64,000 bases of DNA from an uncultured Paracoccaceae bacterium (GCA_947489325.1 CANLDA010000005.1:109334-173333), one strand, 5' to 3'. Shown: positions 27,774 through 36,923, counted from the first letter of the stretch. Notes: generated from the sequence alone by a model not told the origin. Translations and numbers: made by a program.

Positions 27774-28815
27774 GGATGTGTTCCAGCTGTGCTCCGGATT
27801 TAGGGAGATCGCGCAAAGCCTGCGCCAGATCGGTGGTTTTTACAGGGATCAAGTGACGATAATCCCCATATCCTTGCCGCGCAAAACTGTGCAAGGCATT
27901 GGGATGATTGGCCTTGTCGGATAGGGCTGTAAACATGATGTCGTCATTGCCGGCAATTTCGACAAACTCGACACCTTTGGCCGCCATGCTGTGCATCAGA
28001 TGGGTTAGCTGGCGGTATCTCGGGGTTTCAATCAAGTATGCGCCGTCAAGTGTGTCGATCAAAGTGATCTCTTTAAATTGTGCAAAATCGAATGCGTCAG
28101 GGGCCGTGACAATCATGTGCAGCGTCAACTCATCCGCACCAACCTGTGCGACGGCATCGGCGATCACTTGTGCATAAGCCGCCTTGGCGCCGTATTCTAA
28201 GCCGAGTGAAAACGCGCGTTCCTTATCACGAAAAACATCTGTCGCGGTGGTTTGCAACGCGGCAGCATCGGCGATGAAATCCCATTTGTACCACGGCACC
28301 TGCTGTAAAAACGTGGCATAGCTTTCAGCCTGACGCGCGGATAAATCATCCAAGGGCGCACGCAGATCGCCCCGTATCCATGTTGCTATGCGGCCAATGG
28401 TTTCCTCATAAGCGGCTTTAAGCAGCAATTCGAACGTGAAACTGACACCGATGACATAGACCAATTGCTTGGTCTCACCATCCACTTTCCCCGTGGTTTC
28501 GGCGTGTTGTTTCAACGCACAAAGCGAAGACCAGTATCCGCTTATGCCTTTGAAAAAGTTAAATTTATGCGGATCAGAGGCGCGGATGACACGGGCATAA
28601 TCATCATAGGCATGTACGATATGCCATTCCGGATAGGTCATATATGTGCGCGCCTCTGGTCGGTGCTGATTGGGTGCGATACGCGCAACATAGGTGTTGC
28701 CCAACGGCGTGCCACGACAGGTGGTTTCGACATAGGCCACGGGTGACAAAAGCCCTAGAACAACAACCACGCATAAGATCAGAACACGCTTTGTCCAACG
28801 CCAGAGGTGTCTCAT
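27763..28815 (-). CDS. membrane-anchored hypothetical protein of the flavoprotein operon, 350 aa
   Basis: Not assigned to a named family. A single N-terminal hydrophobic segment (about 11-29) is followed by a large domain predicted to lie outside the cytoplasm. Distinctive conserved-looking blocks are TYPEWHIVHAYDDYA near residue 60, SGYWSSLC near 92, and VYVIGVSFTFELLLKAAYE near 120 with ETIGRIATW after it. I recall proteins with these blocks near flavoproteins in other proteobacteria but no known function. The start codon overlaps the stop of the upstream gene (ATGA), and the next gene overlaps its 3' end by 11 bases. Confidence 0.72.
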   Translation of the reverse strand: MRHLWRWTKRVLILCVVVVLGLLSPVAYVETTCRGTPLGNTYVARIAPNQHRPEARTYMTYPEWHIVHAYDDYARVIRASDPHKFNFFKGISGYWSSLCALKQHAETTGKVDGETKQLVYVIGVSFTFELLLKAAYEETIGRIATWIRGDLRAPLDDLSARQAESYATFLQQVPWYKWDFIADAAALQTTATDVFRDKERAFSLGLEYGAKAAYAQVIADAVAQVGADELTLHMIVTAPDAFDFAQFKEITLIDTLDGAYLIETPRYRQLTHLMHSMAAKGVEFVEIAGNDDIMFTALSDKANHPNALHSFARQGYGDYRHLIPVKTTDLAQALRDLPKSGAQLEHIHDY

Positions 28816-29219
28816 TTATTTGACCGGTCGCTCAAGACAGCCCACAATCCAAACCCGCCCAAAAAGACATGCGGTAGGTTTGCAAAGACGCGGGGCAAGG
28901 ACATGTCGATGCCCAAAGAGGCGTTGGTGAATATGCCCATATCAAGATAACCGTATCCGGTGAAGAAGCCGAACACACCATCCCCCAGATATGCCGCGCC
29001 AAACAGGATCAGGAATATACGCGCCGCGCGGTTTGACCAGAGCGCCGCCACCAATGCCCAGATGGCCGAGGCCACATGCAGCGAGTCATCATATATATCC
29101 AGCGCGAAAATACCAAAAGCCAAGCCTGCCTCATCCGTTAGGCCGGGAATATAATTCAGCGATGCCGCCCCCAACAGGGCCACGACATAACCAAGCGCGA
29201 TTTTTTGAAGACGGCTCAT
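28812..29219 (-). CDS. four-helix membrane protein of the flavoprotein operon
   Basis: A 135-residue integral membrane protein with about four hydrophobic segments (roughly 6-25, 52-70, 74-93 and 110-128), resembling DUF4383-type small membrane proteins. Short loops carry DIYDDSLH and YGYLDMG. Function unknown; a quinone-linked or assembly role for the adjacent flavoprotein is only a guess. The ATG at 29219 overlaps the stop of the flavoprotein gene by four bases (ATGA), and its own stop overlaps the next start in the same way. Confidence 0.72.
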   Translation of the reverse strand: MSRLQKIALGYVVALLGAASLNYIPGLTDEAGLAFGIFALDIYDDSLHVASAIWALVAALWSNRAARIFLILFGAAYLGDGVFGFFTGYGYLDMGIFTNASLGIDMSLPRVFANLPHVFLGGFGLWAVLSDRSNK

Positions 29220-30703
29220 AGATTGCTCACATAGTTGTCCCAAAGAGTGTTGCGCAGCACGAGATTTGGATCAATCTCGCGCTTGAAACTCGCAAAACTT
29301 TGAGCGTTTTCATAAGTTTGATTGAATTGAGATACAGTCGCATGGGGGCGGTATGGCAAGTAATAGGCCCCCTTGATGGTGACAATCCGATCAATCAGGG
29401 CACGTGTCATACGTTGCATATCAGCCTCGGCGCGTTCTGTGAGCTCCTGACTGAATGACATCACAGCGGCGATGCGAGGGGTCTTGGCAAAGGATAAAAC
29501 ACTTTGATCATCTTGGGCGACATAGCGTAGGGTGACGTTCAAAAATTCTTGATATGACGCAGGGATGATGTCGCGACAGGCCGTAAGGAAGGCTTCAAAT
29601 TGATCAAAGGCTATGAAATATTCATGCAAGATGTCGGTGCGATCGGGATTGCGGTCATCCAATGTGGCCACGGGTTCGTTGATTAAGCTGTTTCGCGTGG
29701 CGGGTCCGGCCGACAGCTTGGGGCCAAGGTAGGTTTCATTCCACCAGCGAAATGATTTCAAGGTCTCATTGCCCAATTGCCCACGATAGAGGCGGCTGGC
29801 TGCATGTGCCATCCACCCAGATCCAGAGGCCGCGGGCAAATCATCCTGATCATCGGTTTCCTGATAGGTGACCAATAACGCCTGTTCAAAAAACGTGGCG
29901 CGCTCTACGTTCAGGCGACCATAAGCCATGCTTATGGCTGGATTATGGACAGCTTGATCAAAGGCCGCAGAAAAATCCTGTGCGGTCATGGTGGTGAAAC
30001 TGGGGTGCAATCGGGTGTTGCGCACCATGTCGATCTCCATGTCCACAATCGCGCCGATCAGGCCATAGCCACCCATCGCATGGTTAAAGAGGTCACTGTT
30101 GAGTATTGGCGAACATGTCACAAGATCGCCCGAGGCCAGAACCATCCGCAAAGATCGCACTGTTGCCCCCATGGGCCCAAACGGGACTGGCCAGCCATGG
30201 GCGTTGACGCTGAAGGTCGCAGCGACTCCGAAATCGTGGTTCGATTGCATGACCTTGGGCGACCATCCCTTGGGATCAAGCGCGGATATGACCTGTGACC
30301 AACGCGCACCGGCACTGGTGCGATAGGTTTTTCTGTCTTGATCAAGCTCTATCTGATTGCTGTCCAATGTCATGGCATGGCCATCGCGTGGGATCGCCTG
30401 CCCTCCCATGGAATGACGCGCGGCCCCAATATTAAATGCGCGACCATGGGATTTTGCCTCACTCAACTCTTTGCGAATGGCGGCGATGACGGTATCGGGG
30501 TTATTTTCCTTTACAATAATATGTTTGTGGACAGGAGTGGGGGACAGGCCACTGGCATCATTCAAAGACAGTCCGGCAATATCGGTTCGCAAAGGGCGTG
30601 TGCCATCATAAACAGGCAGGTTGCCTCGCAGCTTTGAGGAGGCAACCCATCCGGCAACGCCACCAACAGACGCCAACAATGCACGTCGTGAAATGGTTTT
30701 CAA
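29216..30703 (-). CDS. Tat-exported FAD-binding oxidoreductase (VAO type)
   Basis: Flavoprotein of the vanillyl-alcohol-oxidase/FAD_binding_4 superfamily with 495 residues. The N-terminus carries a Tat-like signal (SRRALLASVGGVAGWVA), so it should be exported folded with its cofactor. The FAD-binding PP-loop region shows GAARHSMGGQ, where His97 is in the position of covalent flavin attachment in related enzymes, and MGGYGLIGAIVDMEI near 218 is the second FAD motif. The C-terminus (FKREIDPNLVLRNTLWDNY) resembles lactone-oxidase relatives. The start is TTG at 30703 after AAGGA. It heads a four-gene overlapping operon; the substrate is unknown. Confidence 0.82.
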   Translation of the reverse strand: MKTISRRALLASVGGVAGWVASSKLRGNLPVYDGTRPLRTDIAGLSLNDASGLSPTPVHKHIIVKENNPDTVIAAIRKELSEAKSHGRAFNIGAARHSMGGQAIPRDGHAMTLDSNQIELDQDRKTYRTSAGARWSQVISALDPKGWSPKVMQSNHDFGVAATFSVNAHGWPVPFGPMGATVRSLRMVLASGDLVTCSPILNSDLFNHAMGGYGLIGAIVDMEIDMVRNTRLHPSFTTMTAQDFSAAFDQAVHNPAISMAYGRLNVERATFFEQALLVTYQETDDQDDLPAASGSGWMAHAASRLYRGQLGNETLKSFRWWNETYLGPKLSAGPATRNSLINEPVATLDDRNPDRTDILHEYFIAFDQFEAFLTACRDIIPASYQEFLNVTLRYVAQDDQSVLSFAKTPRIAAVMSFSQELTERAEADMQRMTRALIDRIVTIKGAYYLPYRPHATVSQFNQTYENAQSFASFKREIDPNLVLRNTLWDNYVSNL

Positions 30704-30840
30704 TGTCTTGGTCCTTATGTTTATGGCGTAAATATACCGCGTATCAGTATGAAAACATATGAATGATTGAGTTGGATTGGGTTATGCAAACCTGACTTGA
30801 AATTGCTCAAACGTGTAATCAGGAAAAGTGAAGCACACAC

Positions 30841-30867
30841 AAAAAAGCGCCGGGAATCCGACGCTTT
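30841..30867 (-). terminator. terminator of the DUF882 gene
   Basis: On the minus strand AAAGCGTCGG-ATTC-CCGGCGCTTT forms a 10-bp stem with one G-U wobble, followed by a run of T. It lies 30 bases after the stop codon of the DUF882 protein gene. Confidence 0.8.
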
Positions 30868-30897
30868 AAGACGTTTTCTAAGGGAATAACTTTAGGG

Positions 30898-31473
30898 TTA
30901 GCCGCCCCAAACCCGTATAGGACCGCAATCCATGTGGACAAAGTTAGAGCGCGAATAAATGCCCACGCCACCTGCGTGACATGCCTTGGCTGCGCGCGCC
31001 ATTTGACCTGTGGAGCGTGATCCCAGACGCAAATCTGCGGCTTGGCCTTCCATGTGCAAGGATTTACGCGCCACCCGACTGGATCGGCTGCGCAGCATGG
31101 CGTTGGTTTGCGGGCTGCGATATCCCGACAGCATCATATAGGGTTCATGCACGTCCATAAGATTGTGGGATGCGGCCATGATGTCGATGGTTCGGGTGTC
31201 AATTTCCTTAAGGGTATCGGTGCGCCAATCACGCATGAAGTAGTTGATTTCCTTAAGGGCTTCTTTGATGTAGTCACCTTCGACCCAATAAATTGTGTCG
31301 ATCATTTCACCTGTACGTCCAGAATACATGCGGATGCGGCGAATGTCGCCCGATCCCTTAAGAAAACCGGCTGCACTAGAGTAGGTTGGAGCAGCCACGA
31401 GAGCGGATGCAGCAAACGCACCCAACAATCCTCGCCGCGTGATGCTCGAAGAGCCTTCATTATTTTTCGTCAC
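30898..31473 (-). CDS. DUF882 / YcbK-like peptidase M15 family protein
   Basis: Predicted exported peptidoglycan-active protein of 191 residues. A Tat-type signal (ITRRGLLGAFAASALVAAP) is followed by the DUF882 fold, with the zinc-ligand pattern of D,D-peptidase-like M15 proteins: SGYRSPQTN near 120, LHMEGQAADLR near 145 and FVHMDCGPIRVW near the end. The start is taken as GTG at 31473, giving (M)TKNNEGSSS; longer frames exist. It is divergent from an L,D-transpeptidase gene, and both act on the wall. Confidence 0.83.
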   Translation of the reverse strand: MTKNNEGSSSITRRGLLGAFAASALVAAPTYSSAAGFLKGSGDIRRIRMYSGRTGEMIDTIYWVEGDYIKEALKEINYFMRDWRTDTLKEIDTRTIDIMAASHNLMDVHEPYMMLSGYRSPQTNAMLRSRSSRVARKSLHMEGQAADLRLGSRSTGQMARAAKACHAGGVGIYSRSNFVHMDCGPIRVWGG

Positions 31474-31775
31474 AACGCCTGTCCCGCCGCTTATTGGGGC
31501 CGCAATTTTGGAGCGATCCCGTTCACCATCCCCAGATGTATGCGCCTTATGGCATATTATGATTCGCAGACCAAGCATGGATTTGAAAAAGCAGGATTTC
31601 CTCTAAGGTTTGAGCAATTTTCTGCTGAAATTCACAAGATTGGGTTAACCAAGTCCTCGAAACCGCGGTCGCGGTGCATCACTTCTAAACTGGTTTTTGA
31701 AATGAATGATTTGTGAATGGACAAACGGGTTGCATCCCTGAAAATGGACGCAACTATTTGTGAGGGTTTGACAAT
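31474..31775. promoter_or_regulatory. divergent intergenic region between the DUF882 and L,D-transpeptidase genes
   Basis: About 300 bases without a supported gene. It must hold both promoters. It contains A/T-rich stretches but no strong inverted repeat or terminator that I could identify. The minus-strand frame of the DUF882 gene is open for another 105 bases into it, which leaves a longer N-terminus possible. Confidence 0.45.
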
Positions 31776-33380
31776 ATGCTGCTAAATTGTCGGAAATTTT
31801 TGAGCCAGTTTTTATTGGTTGCTGTGATCGCCATCGGGGGATTGGCTGGATCGGCACAGGCGCAGGTGACTGCGTTCAAACAGGCGATTGCTGAAACTGC
31901 GTCAAAAAATAAGGACGTTGCTGCCTTTTATCGTAGCAATGACTTTAATCCAATTTGGACGAAAAACACATCGGAACAGAAGGCCCGTCGGCGCGCATTG
32001 ATTGCAGCCTTGTCCAGTGCCGATGACCATGGTTTGCCCGCCGCGCGCTATGATGTCAAAGGGCTGAAGGCGCGTATGGCTAAGGCCAAAACGGCACGTG
32101 ATTTGGGCGTTATGGATGTGGAACTGTCCAAGGTATTCTTACGCTATGCCCGCGATGTGCAGACCGGGGTGCTTGTTCCAAGTCGCGTTGACGAAATGAT
32201 CGTGCGCAAAGTGCCGTATCGCGCAGCGTCAGATTATTTTGAAGCAGTGCAGGGGAAACGCCCTTCAAACCTGTTCAAATCGCTACCTCCTCAAAGTGCC
32301 GAATACGCGCGTTTGATGAAAGAAAAGCTGAAACTTGAAAAAATCATCGCCAAAGGCGGATGGGGCGCGACTGTACCGGGCAAAAAATATGAACCAGGTG
32401 ACAGTGGCAACGGTGTCACTGCTCTGCGTAACCGTTTGGTGCGTATGGGATATTTGCGTCGCAGTGCAACAAAAACTTTTGATGTCAGCATTCAAAAGGC
32501 CGTGCAGAACTTTCAACTCGCACATGGGCTGAGCGCGGATGGCGTAGCAGGTACCGGGACATTGAAGGAAATCAATCACCCCGTAGAAAAGCGCCTGCAA
32601 TCGGTGATCGTCGCGATGGAGCGGGAACGCTGGATGAACCGGGCACTTGGCAAGCGCCACGTCATGGTGAACCTTGCAGATTTTCATGCACGCATCATCG
32701 ACAATGGCAAAGTGACCTTTGAAACCCGCTCTGTCGTGGGTAAAAATCAACATGACCGGCGCAGTCCAGAGTTCTCTGATGAGATGGAGCATATGGTCAT
32801 CAACCCGACGTGGAATGTGCCGCGTTCCATCGCAACCAAGGAATATCTGCCACAACTTCAGAAAAACCCAGGTGCCGTTGGATATTTGCGTCTGGTTGAC
32901 GCAAGTGGACGCACCGTGGCGCGTGAAAATGTTGATTTCAACCAATACACCGCGCGCACATTTCCGTTTAACTTGAAACAGGCCCCTAGCAATTCAAATG
33001 CTTTGGGTCTGGTCAAATTCATGTTCCCGAACAAACATAATATCTATTTGCACGATACCCCGCAAAAGGCGTTGTTTGGTCGGGAAAGCCGGGCCTTTAG
33101 TCATGGTTGTATTCGCCTGCAAAAACCGTTTGAATTTGCCTATGCGCTTCTTGCGAAACAGGAAAGCAATCCAAAGTCATTTTTTCATGCCAAGCTGAAA
33201 ACCGGTAAAGAAACGCAAGTTAACCTTAAGCAAAAGGTGCCGGTTCACATCATGTATCGTACTGCCCTGACCACCGCCAAAGGAGAGCTGCAATTCCGTC
33301 GTGACGTCTATGGGCGGGATGCGAAGATCTGGAAAGCACTGTCAAACGAAGGGGTGGTATTGCGCGCCGTTCGCGGGTAA
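31776..33380 (+). CDS. L,D-transpeptidase (YcbB/LdtD-like)
   Basis: Periplasmic enzyme predicted to form 3-3 peptidoglycan crosslinks. The 534-residue protein has an N-terminal signal peptide (about 1-30, ending AQAQV), a substrate-binding region, a PG_binding_1 domain near 205-265 (NGVTALRNRLVRMGYL), and a C-terminal YkuD domain whose SHGCIRL motif holds the catalytic Cys445. This domain order and length match the YcbB class. It lies 27 bases before lpxD, and is divergent from a DUF882 gene. Confidence 0.9.
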   Translation: MLLNCRKFLSQFLLVAVIAIGGLAGSAQAQVTAFKQAIAETASKNKDVAAFYRSNDFNPIWTKNTSEQKARRRALIAALSSADDHGLPAARYDVKGLKARMAKAKTARDLGVMDVELSKVFLRYARDVQTGVLVPSRVDEMIVRKVPYRAASDYFEAVQGKRPSNLFKSLPPQSAEYARLMKEKLKLEKIIAKGGWGATVPGKKYEPGDSGNGVTALRNRLVRMGYLRRSATKTFDVSIQKAVQNFQLAHGLSADGVAGTGTLKEINHPVEKRLQSVIVAMERERWMNRALGKRHVMVNLADFHARIIDNGKVTFETRSVVGKNQHDRRSPEFSDEMEHMVINPTWNVPRSIATKEYLPQLQKNPGAVGYLRLVDASGRTVARENVDFNQYTARTFPFNLKQAPSNSNALGLVKFMFPNKHNIYLHDTPQKALFGRESRAFSHGCIRLQKPFEFAYALLAKQESNPKSFFHAKLKTGKETQVNLKQKVPVHIMYRTALTTAKGELQFRRDVYGRDAKIWKALSNEGVVLRAVRG

Positions 33381-33407
33381 ACCAAACCCGGAATTTCCGG
33401 GGGACCT

Positions 33408-34499
33408 ATGGCATATACCGTTCAGGACATCGCAGTTGCATTGGGGGCCGAAGCCTTTGGTGCCACTGATCTTTTAATAGATGGCGTGGCAGAGCCAGCA
33501 CAGGCAACTGCCCATGAAATAGCGCTTGCGATGGACCCGAAATATGCAGATGGCCTTGGGCAAGGTCACGCACAGGTGGCCATGTTATGGTCTGGTGCGG
33601 ATTGGCAGGCGTTGGGGCTTAAGGCGGCGATCATCGCGCCGCGCGCACGGTTTGCCATGTCTGGTCTGACGGCAATGATGGATCCGGGGCAGGGGTTTGG
33701 CGCCGGTGTGCATCCTTCCGCGGTGGTTGATCCCTCTGCTGTTATCGGCCGTGAGGTTTGTATTGGCCCCCTGACAGTGATTGGCCCGAATGCCCGCATC
33801 GGGGATCACAGTGTTATTGGTCCACAGTGTTTTATCGGCGCGGATGTCGTGCTGGGTGAAGGCGCGTTTTTACGGGAGCATGTCAGCATTGGCGCGCGTG
33901 TGCATATTGGCGCGCGGTTCATCGCTCAACCCGGCGCGCGCGTGGGTGGAGATGGGTTTTCCTTTGTGACCCCCGAAGAAAGCGCTGTGGAAAAGGCACG
34001 CGAAACCCTGGGCGATCAGGGAGAGCTGAAATCCCAAAGCTGGGCGCGCATCCACAGCCTTGGATCGGTGGTGATTGGGGATGATGTCGAACTTGGCGCC
34101 AACAGCTGTATTGATCGCGGAACCATCCGTGACACACAAATTGGCAATGGGGTGAAATTCGATAACCTTGCCCAAATCGGTCATAATGTATCCATCGGCA
34201 GCGACTGTTTGATTTGCGCGCAGGTCGGTGTCGCAGGATCGTCAAAAATCGGCAATAACGTGGTGTTGGGTGGTCAAACCGGCGTCAGCGATAACCTGTT
34301 CATCGGCGATCACGTGATCACAGGTGGTGCGACCAAAGTTTTGGCGAATGTGCCTGCTGGACGTGTGATGTTGGGGTATCCTGCAATGAAAATGGAAACC
34401 CATCTTGAGGTTTACAAAGGCTTGCGCCGCCTGCCGCGCCTTTTCCGTGATGTCGCAGCTTTGCAGAAACGGGTTTCAAAACCCGAGACGAATGACTAA
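33408..34499 (+). CDS. lpxD: UDP-3-O-acylglucosamine N-acyltransferase
   Basis: Adds the second hydroxyacyl chain to UDP-3-O-acylglucosamine in lipid A synthesis, using acyl-ACP. The 363 residues include the N-terminal uridine-binding domain (about 1-100) and a left-handed beta helix of hexapeptide repeats (about 105-310, for example [20 protein letters not shown]), closed by a C-terminal helix. [10 protein letters not shown] near 262 carries the catalytic His. It stands apart from the usual fabZ-lpxA-lpxB cluster and is followed by an acyl carrier protein and a ketosynthase. Confidence 0.93.
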   Translation: MAYTVQDIAVALGAEAFGATDLLIDGVAEPAQATAHEIALAMDPKYADGLGQGHAQVAMLWSGADWQALGLKAAIIAPRARFAMSGLTAMMDPGQGFGAGVHPSAVVDPSAVIGREVCIGPLTVIGPNARIGDHSVIGPQCFIGADVVLGEGAFLREHVSIGARVHIGARFIAQPGARVGGDGFSFVTPEESAVEKARETLGDQGELKSQSWARIHSLGSVVIGDDVELGANSCIDRGTIRDTQIGNGVKFDNLAQIGHNVSIGSDCLICAQVGVAGSSKIGNNVVLGGQTGVSDNLFIGDHVITGGATKVLANVPAGRVMLGYPAMKMETHLEVYKGLRRLPRLFRDVAALQKRVSKPETND

Positions 34500-34532
34500 G
34501 TCACAGCGCATGGCTGACAAGAGGATGAAAAC

Positions 34533-34790
34533 ATGAGCATCAAAGACAAGGTGATCGCGATCATCGCAGAGCAGGCTGTGCTTGAACCATCGGATGTGAC
34601 CATGGATAGCACGCTTGAAGATTTGGGCATTGACAGTCTGGGGCTGGTTGAAAGCATCTTTGCGATAGAAGAGGCCTTTGACATCAGCGTGCCGTTTAAT
34701 GCCAATGATCCCAGCGAAAGCGATTTTGACATTTCTTCGGTGTCCAGCATCATTGCGGGCATAGAAAAACTCGTGGCTGAACAGGCCTGA
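34533..34790 (+). CDS. acyl carrier protein (second, dedicated copy)
   Basis: An 85-residue carrier protein. The phosphopantetheine attachment site is Ser35 in LEDLGIDSLGLVE, and the acidic helix 2 after it is typical. It lacks the sequence features of the main AcpP (which normally follows fabG) and sits between lpxD and a fabF-like synthase, so it probably carries chains for lipid A or another special acyl product. Spacing to the neighbours is 33 and 21 bases, consistent with one operon. Confidence 0.88.
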   Translation: MSIKDKVIAIIAEQAVLEPSDVTMDSTLEDLGIDSLGLVESIFAIEEAFDISVPFNANDPSESDFDISSVSSIIAGIEKLVAEQA

Positions 34791-34811
34791 TAACAGACAG
34801 GACAGAACATT

Positions 34812-36020
34812 ATGAAACGCGTGGTCATTACCGGCGCTGGCACCATCAATGCGCTTGGGCATAATGTTGCAGATACGCTTGAGGCCATGCGCGAAGGGCG
34901 CTGTGGTATTGGTCCGCTTGAGATCAAGGATGTGGATCGCCTTGCCATTCAAATCGGCGGACAGGTGCGTGGGTTTGAAACCGAAGGGTTGTTCAATCGT
35001 CAGCAAATGGCGCTGTATGATCGGTTTACACAGTTTACGTTGGTGGCTGCACGTCAAGCCGTGGCGCAATCTGGCCTGACTTTCAGCGGTGAGATGGCCG
35101 CGCGCTCTGGTGTGGTTCTGGGCACCTCTGGCGGGGGAATGCAGACGCTGGATGAAAATTATCGTTCGGTCTATGAGGATGGCAAAAATCGGGTGCACCC
35201 ATTTGTTGTGCCAAAGCTGATGAACAACGCTGCCGCCAGCCATGTCAGTATGGAGTTTAATCTAAAGGGGCCGTCCTTTACCGTTGCGACTGCTTGTGCG
35301 AGTTCCAACCATGCGATGAGCCAAGCGTTTCAGATGGTACGGTGTGGCATGGCGCCTGCGATGGTGACGGGTGGATCGGAATCCATGCTGTGCTTTGGTG
35401 GGGTGAAGGCATGGGAAGGTCTGCGCGTGATGTCCAAGGACGCGTGTCGTCCGTTTTCGGCCAATCGCAATGGCATGGTTCAGGGCGAAGGCGCGGGTGT
35501 TTTTGTGTTTGAGGAATATGAGCACGCGCGTGCACGCGGAGCTGAAATTTTGGCCGAAGTGGTTGGATTTGCCATGAGTTCGGATGCATCTGACATTGTG
35601 ATGCCATCCAAACAAGGGGCCGCGCGGGCCATTGCCGGGGCATTGAATGATGCGGGCATCAATCGTGGCGACGTGGGATATATCAACGCCCACGGCACAG
35701 GTACAGCTGCCAACGACAAAACTGAATGCGCCGCAGTGGCGGATGTATTTGGTCCTCATGCTGATAATCTGATGATCAGTTCGACTAAATCCATGCATGG
35801 CCATTTGATCGGTGGCACGGGAGCGGTTGAATTGTTGGCCTGTATCATGGCGCTGCGGGACGGGGTGATTGCGCCCACCATCGGGTATGACGAGGCAGAC
35901 CCAGAATGCGCTTTGGATGTGGTGCCAAATGAGGCGCGTGATGCAAAGGTCGAGGTTGTCTTGTCTAACGCGTTTGCCTTTGGAGGCCTGAACGCGGTTC
36001 TGGCACTGAAACGCGTTTAG
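34812..36020 (+). CDS. beta-ketoacyl-ACP synthase (FabF-like)
   Basis: Condensing enzyme that extends acyl-ACP with malonyl-ACP. The 402-residue protein has the Cys-His-His triad: TVATACASSNHAM near residue 163, NAHGTGTAAND near 296, and SMHGHLIGGTGAVE near 330. It is a second FabF-type enzyme paired with its own carrier protein downstream of lpxD, so it is likely to make or extend an acyl chain for the envelope. Similar pairs occur in rhizobial very-long-chain acyl clusters, but the full set is not present. A bidirectional terminator follows. Confidence 0.9.
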   Translation: MKRVVITGAGTINALGHNVADTLEAMREGRCGIGPLEIKDVDRLAIQIGGQVRGFETEGLFNRQQMALYDRFTQFTLVAARQAVAQSGLTFSGEMAARSGVVLGTSGGGMQTLDENYRSVYEDGKNRVHPFVVPKLMNNAAASHVSMEFNLKGPSFTVATACASSNHAMSQAFQMVRCGMAPAMVTGGSESMLCFGGVKAWEGLRVMSKDACRPFSANRNGMVQGEGAGVFVFEEYEHARARGAEILAEVVGFAMSSDASDIVMPSKQGAARAIAGALNDAGINRGDVGYINAHGTGTAANDKTECAAVADVFGPHADNLMISSTKSMHGHLIGGTGAVELLACIMALRDGVIAPTIGYDEADPECALDVVPNEARDAKVEVVLSNAFAFGGLNAVLALKRV

Positions 36021-36027
36021 GGCACAA

Positions 36028-36056
36028 AAAACGCCGCCCAAAACGGACGGCGTTTT
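36028..36056. terminator. bidirectional terminator between the fabF-like and ialB-like genes
   Basis: AAAACGCCG and CGGCGTTTT form a 9-bp stem extended by an inner CC/GG pair, with A- and T-runs on both sides. It separates two converging genes. Confidence 0.85.
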
Positions 36057-36074
36057 GCATGAAGATAGACTGTC

Positions 36075-36635
36075 TTATTCTTGTTCTTGGGGCTTCATTG
36101 CATCAAATGCTTTGGTGAACCCACTCAGAGACATTTCAACCGACACCACTTGATCCGGTGCGCGTACAGGCACGATGGTTACGGTTGCAGAAGTTCCCTG
36201 TTTATAGGCATCCACATCTTCTTGTGTCAGGCCAATACGGGCCACACACCCAACCTGTGTGCAATAGGAATAAGGGTAACGCTTTGTTGCTGCTTCGCCC
36301 AACGCAATTGTCAGGGGGGCTGTCAGCAAGGTTTCCAATGGTGCGATGATCGTTGCACCTGCAAGAACGGAATCGTTGCCCTGAACCGGAAACAAAGTGA
36401 CTTCTGCAACTGGCGCGCCCTCTGCGGTTTTCAACAACTGATACATAACACATGGACGAGGTTCTTCGCCGGTGGTGCTACACTGAAGTTCCCAATCGCC
36501 GATCTGTTCGCGCGAAATTTGCTCTTCTTGGGTCACTTCTTCACCAAGGGACAATCCTGTGCCCTCTTGTGCCTGTGCGGTCATCCCGGATGCCAGAATG
36601 GCCAATACAGGTAAAAAATTCTTAAGCTTGGACAT
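36075..36635 (-). CDS. invasion-associated locus B (IalB) family protein
   Basis: A 186-residue exported protein. The signal peptide (MSKLKNFLPVLAILASGMTAQAQ) is followed by the IalB domain: GDWELQCSTT with PRPCVMYQ near residues 55-75, and SYCTQVGCVARIGL near 135-148, giving the two conserved Cys pairs. The name comes from Bartonella; in free-living Rhodobacteraceae the role is unknown but envelope-related. The ATG at 36635 starts at the signal peptide, with GGGGA just before it. Confidence 0.85.
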   Translation of the reverse strand: MSKLKNFLPVLAILASGMTAQAQEGTGLSLGEEVTQEEQISREQIGDWELQCSTTGEEPRPCVMYQLLKTAEGAPVAEVTLFPVQGNDSVLAGATIIAPLETLLTAPLTIALGEAATKRYPYSYCTQVGCVARIGLTQEDVDAYKQGTSATVTIVPVRAPDQVVSVEMSLSGFTKAFDAMKPQEQE

Positions 36636-36784
36636 GGTGTCCCCACAATTGGATTTCGATTGCACTGGGGTATCATGCCTTTATCGGACTGTCAGGTCGC
36701 TATCCTCAAAAAAACGTGAGAGGTTGCGGTTTATTGCCAATCAACGGGGTGTGGGTGATTCTGTAAATCTATGGAAACAAAAAG

Positions 36785-36865
36785 AAAAAGAGGCCATCGT
36801 TGTGACCTCTTTCTCATTTAGTTCTCCCCGTCGGACTGGCCGACTTATTCATTGAGGGAACGCTA
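36785..36865 (-). ncRNA. second small-RNA candidate upstream of the ialB-like gene
   Basis: A minus-strand terminator (stem 36787-36796 with 36803-36812, including a G-U wobble valid only in the minus RNA, then CTTTTTCTTTTTG) ends a stretch with no gene. Upstream of it the RNA can fold GTCGG-CCAGT-CCGAC, and TTGACG (36883-36888) with TAGCGT (36860-36865) 17 bases apart is a moderate promoter. A 28-codon reading frame begins inside the unit after GGGGAG, so a leader peptide is an alternative. The 36666-36784 stretch holds nothing else that I recognise. Confidence 0.4.
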
Positions 36866-36923
36866 CGAATTCTACACATCTCCGTCAACAGTAAAAAACG
36901 ACATCATGTCGGATTCTTGCGAA

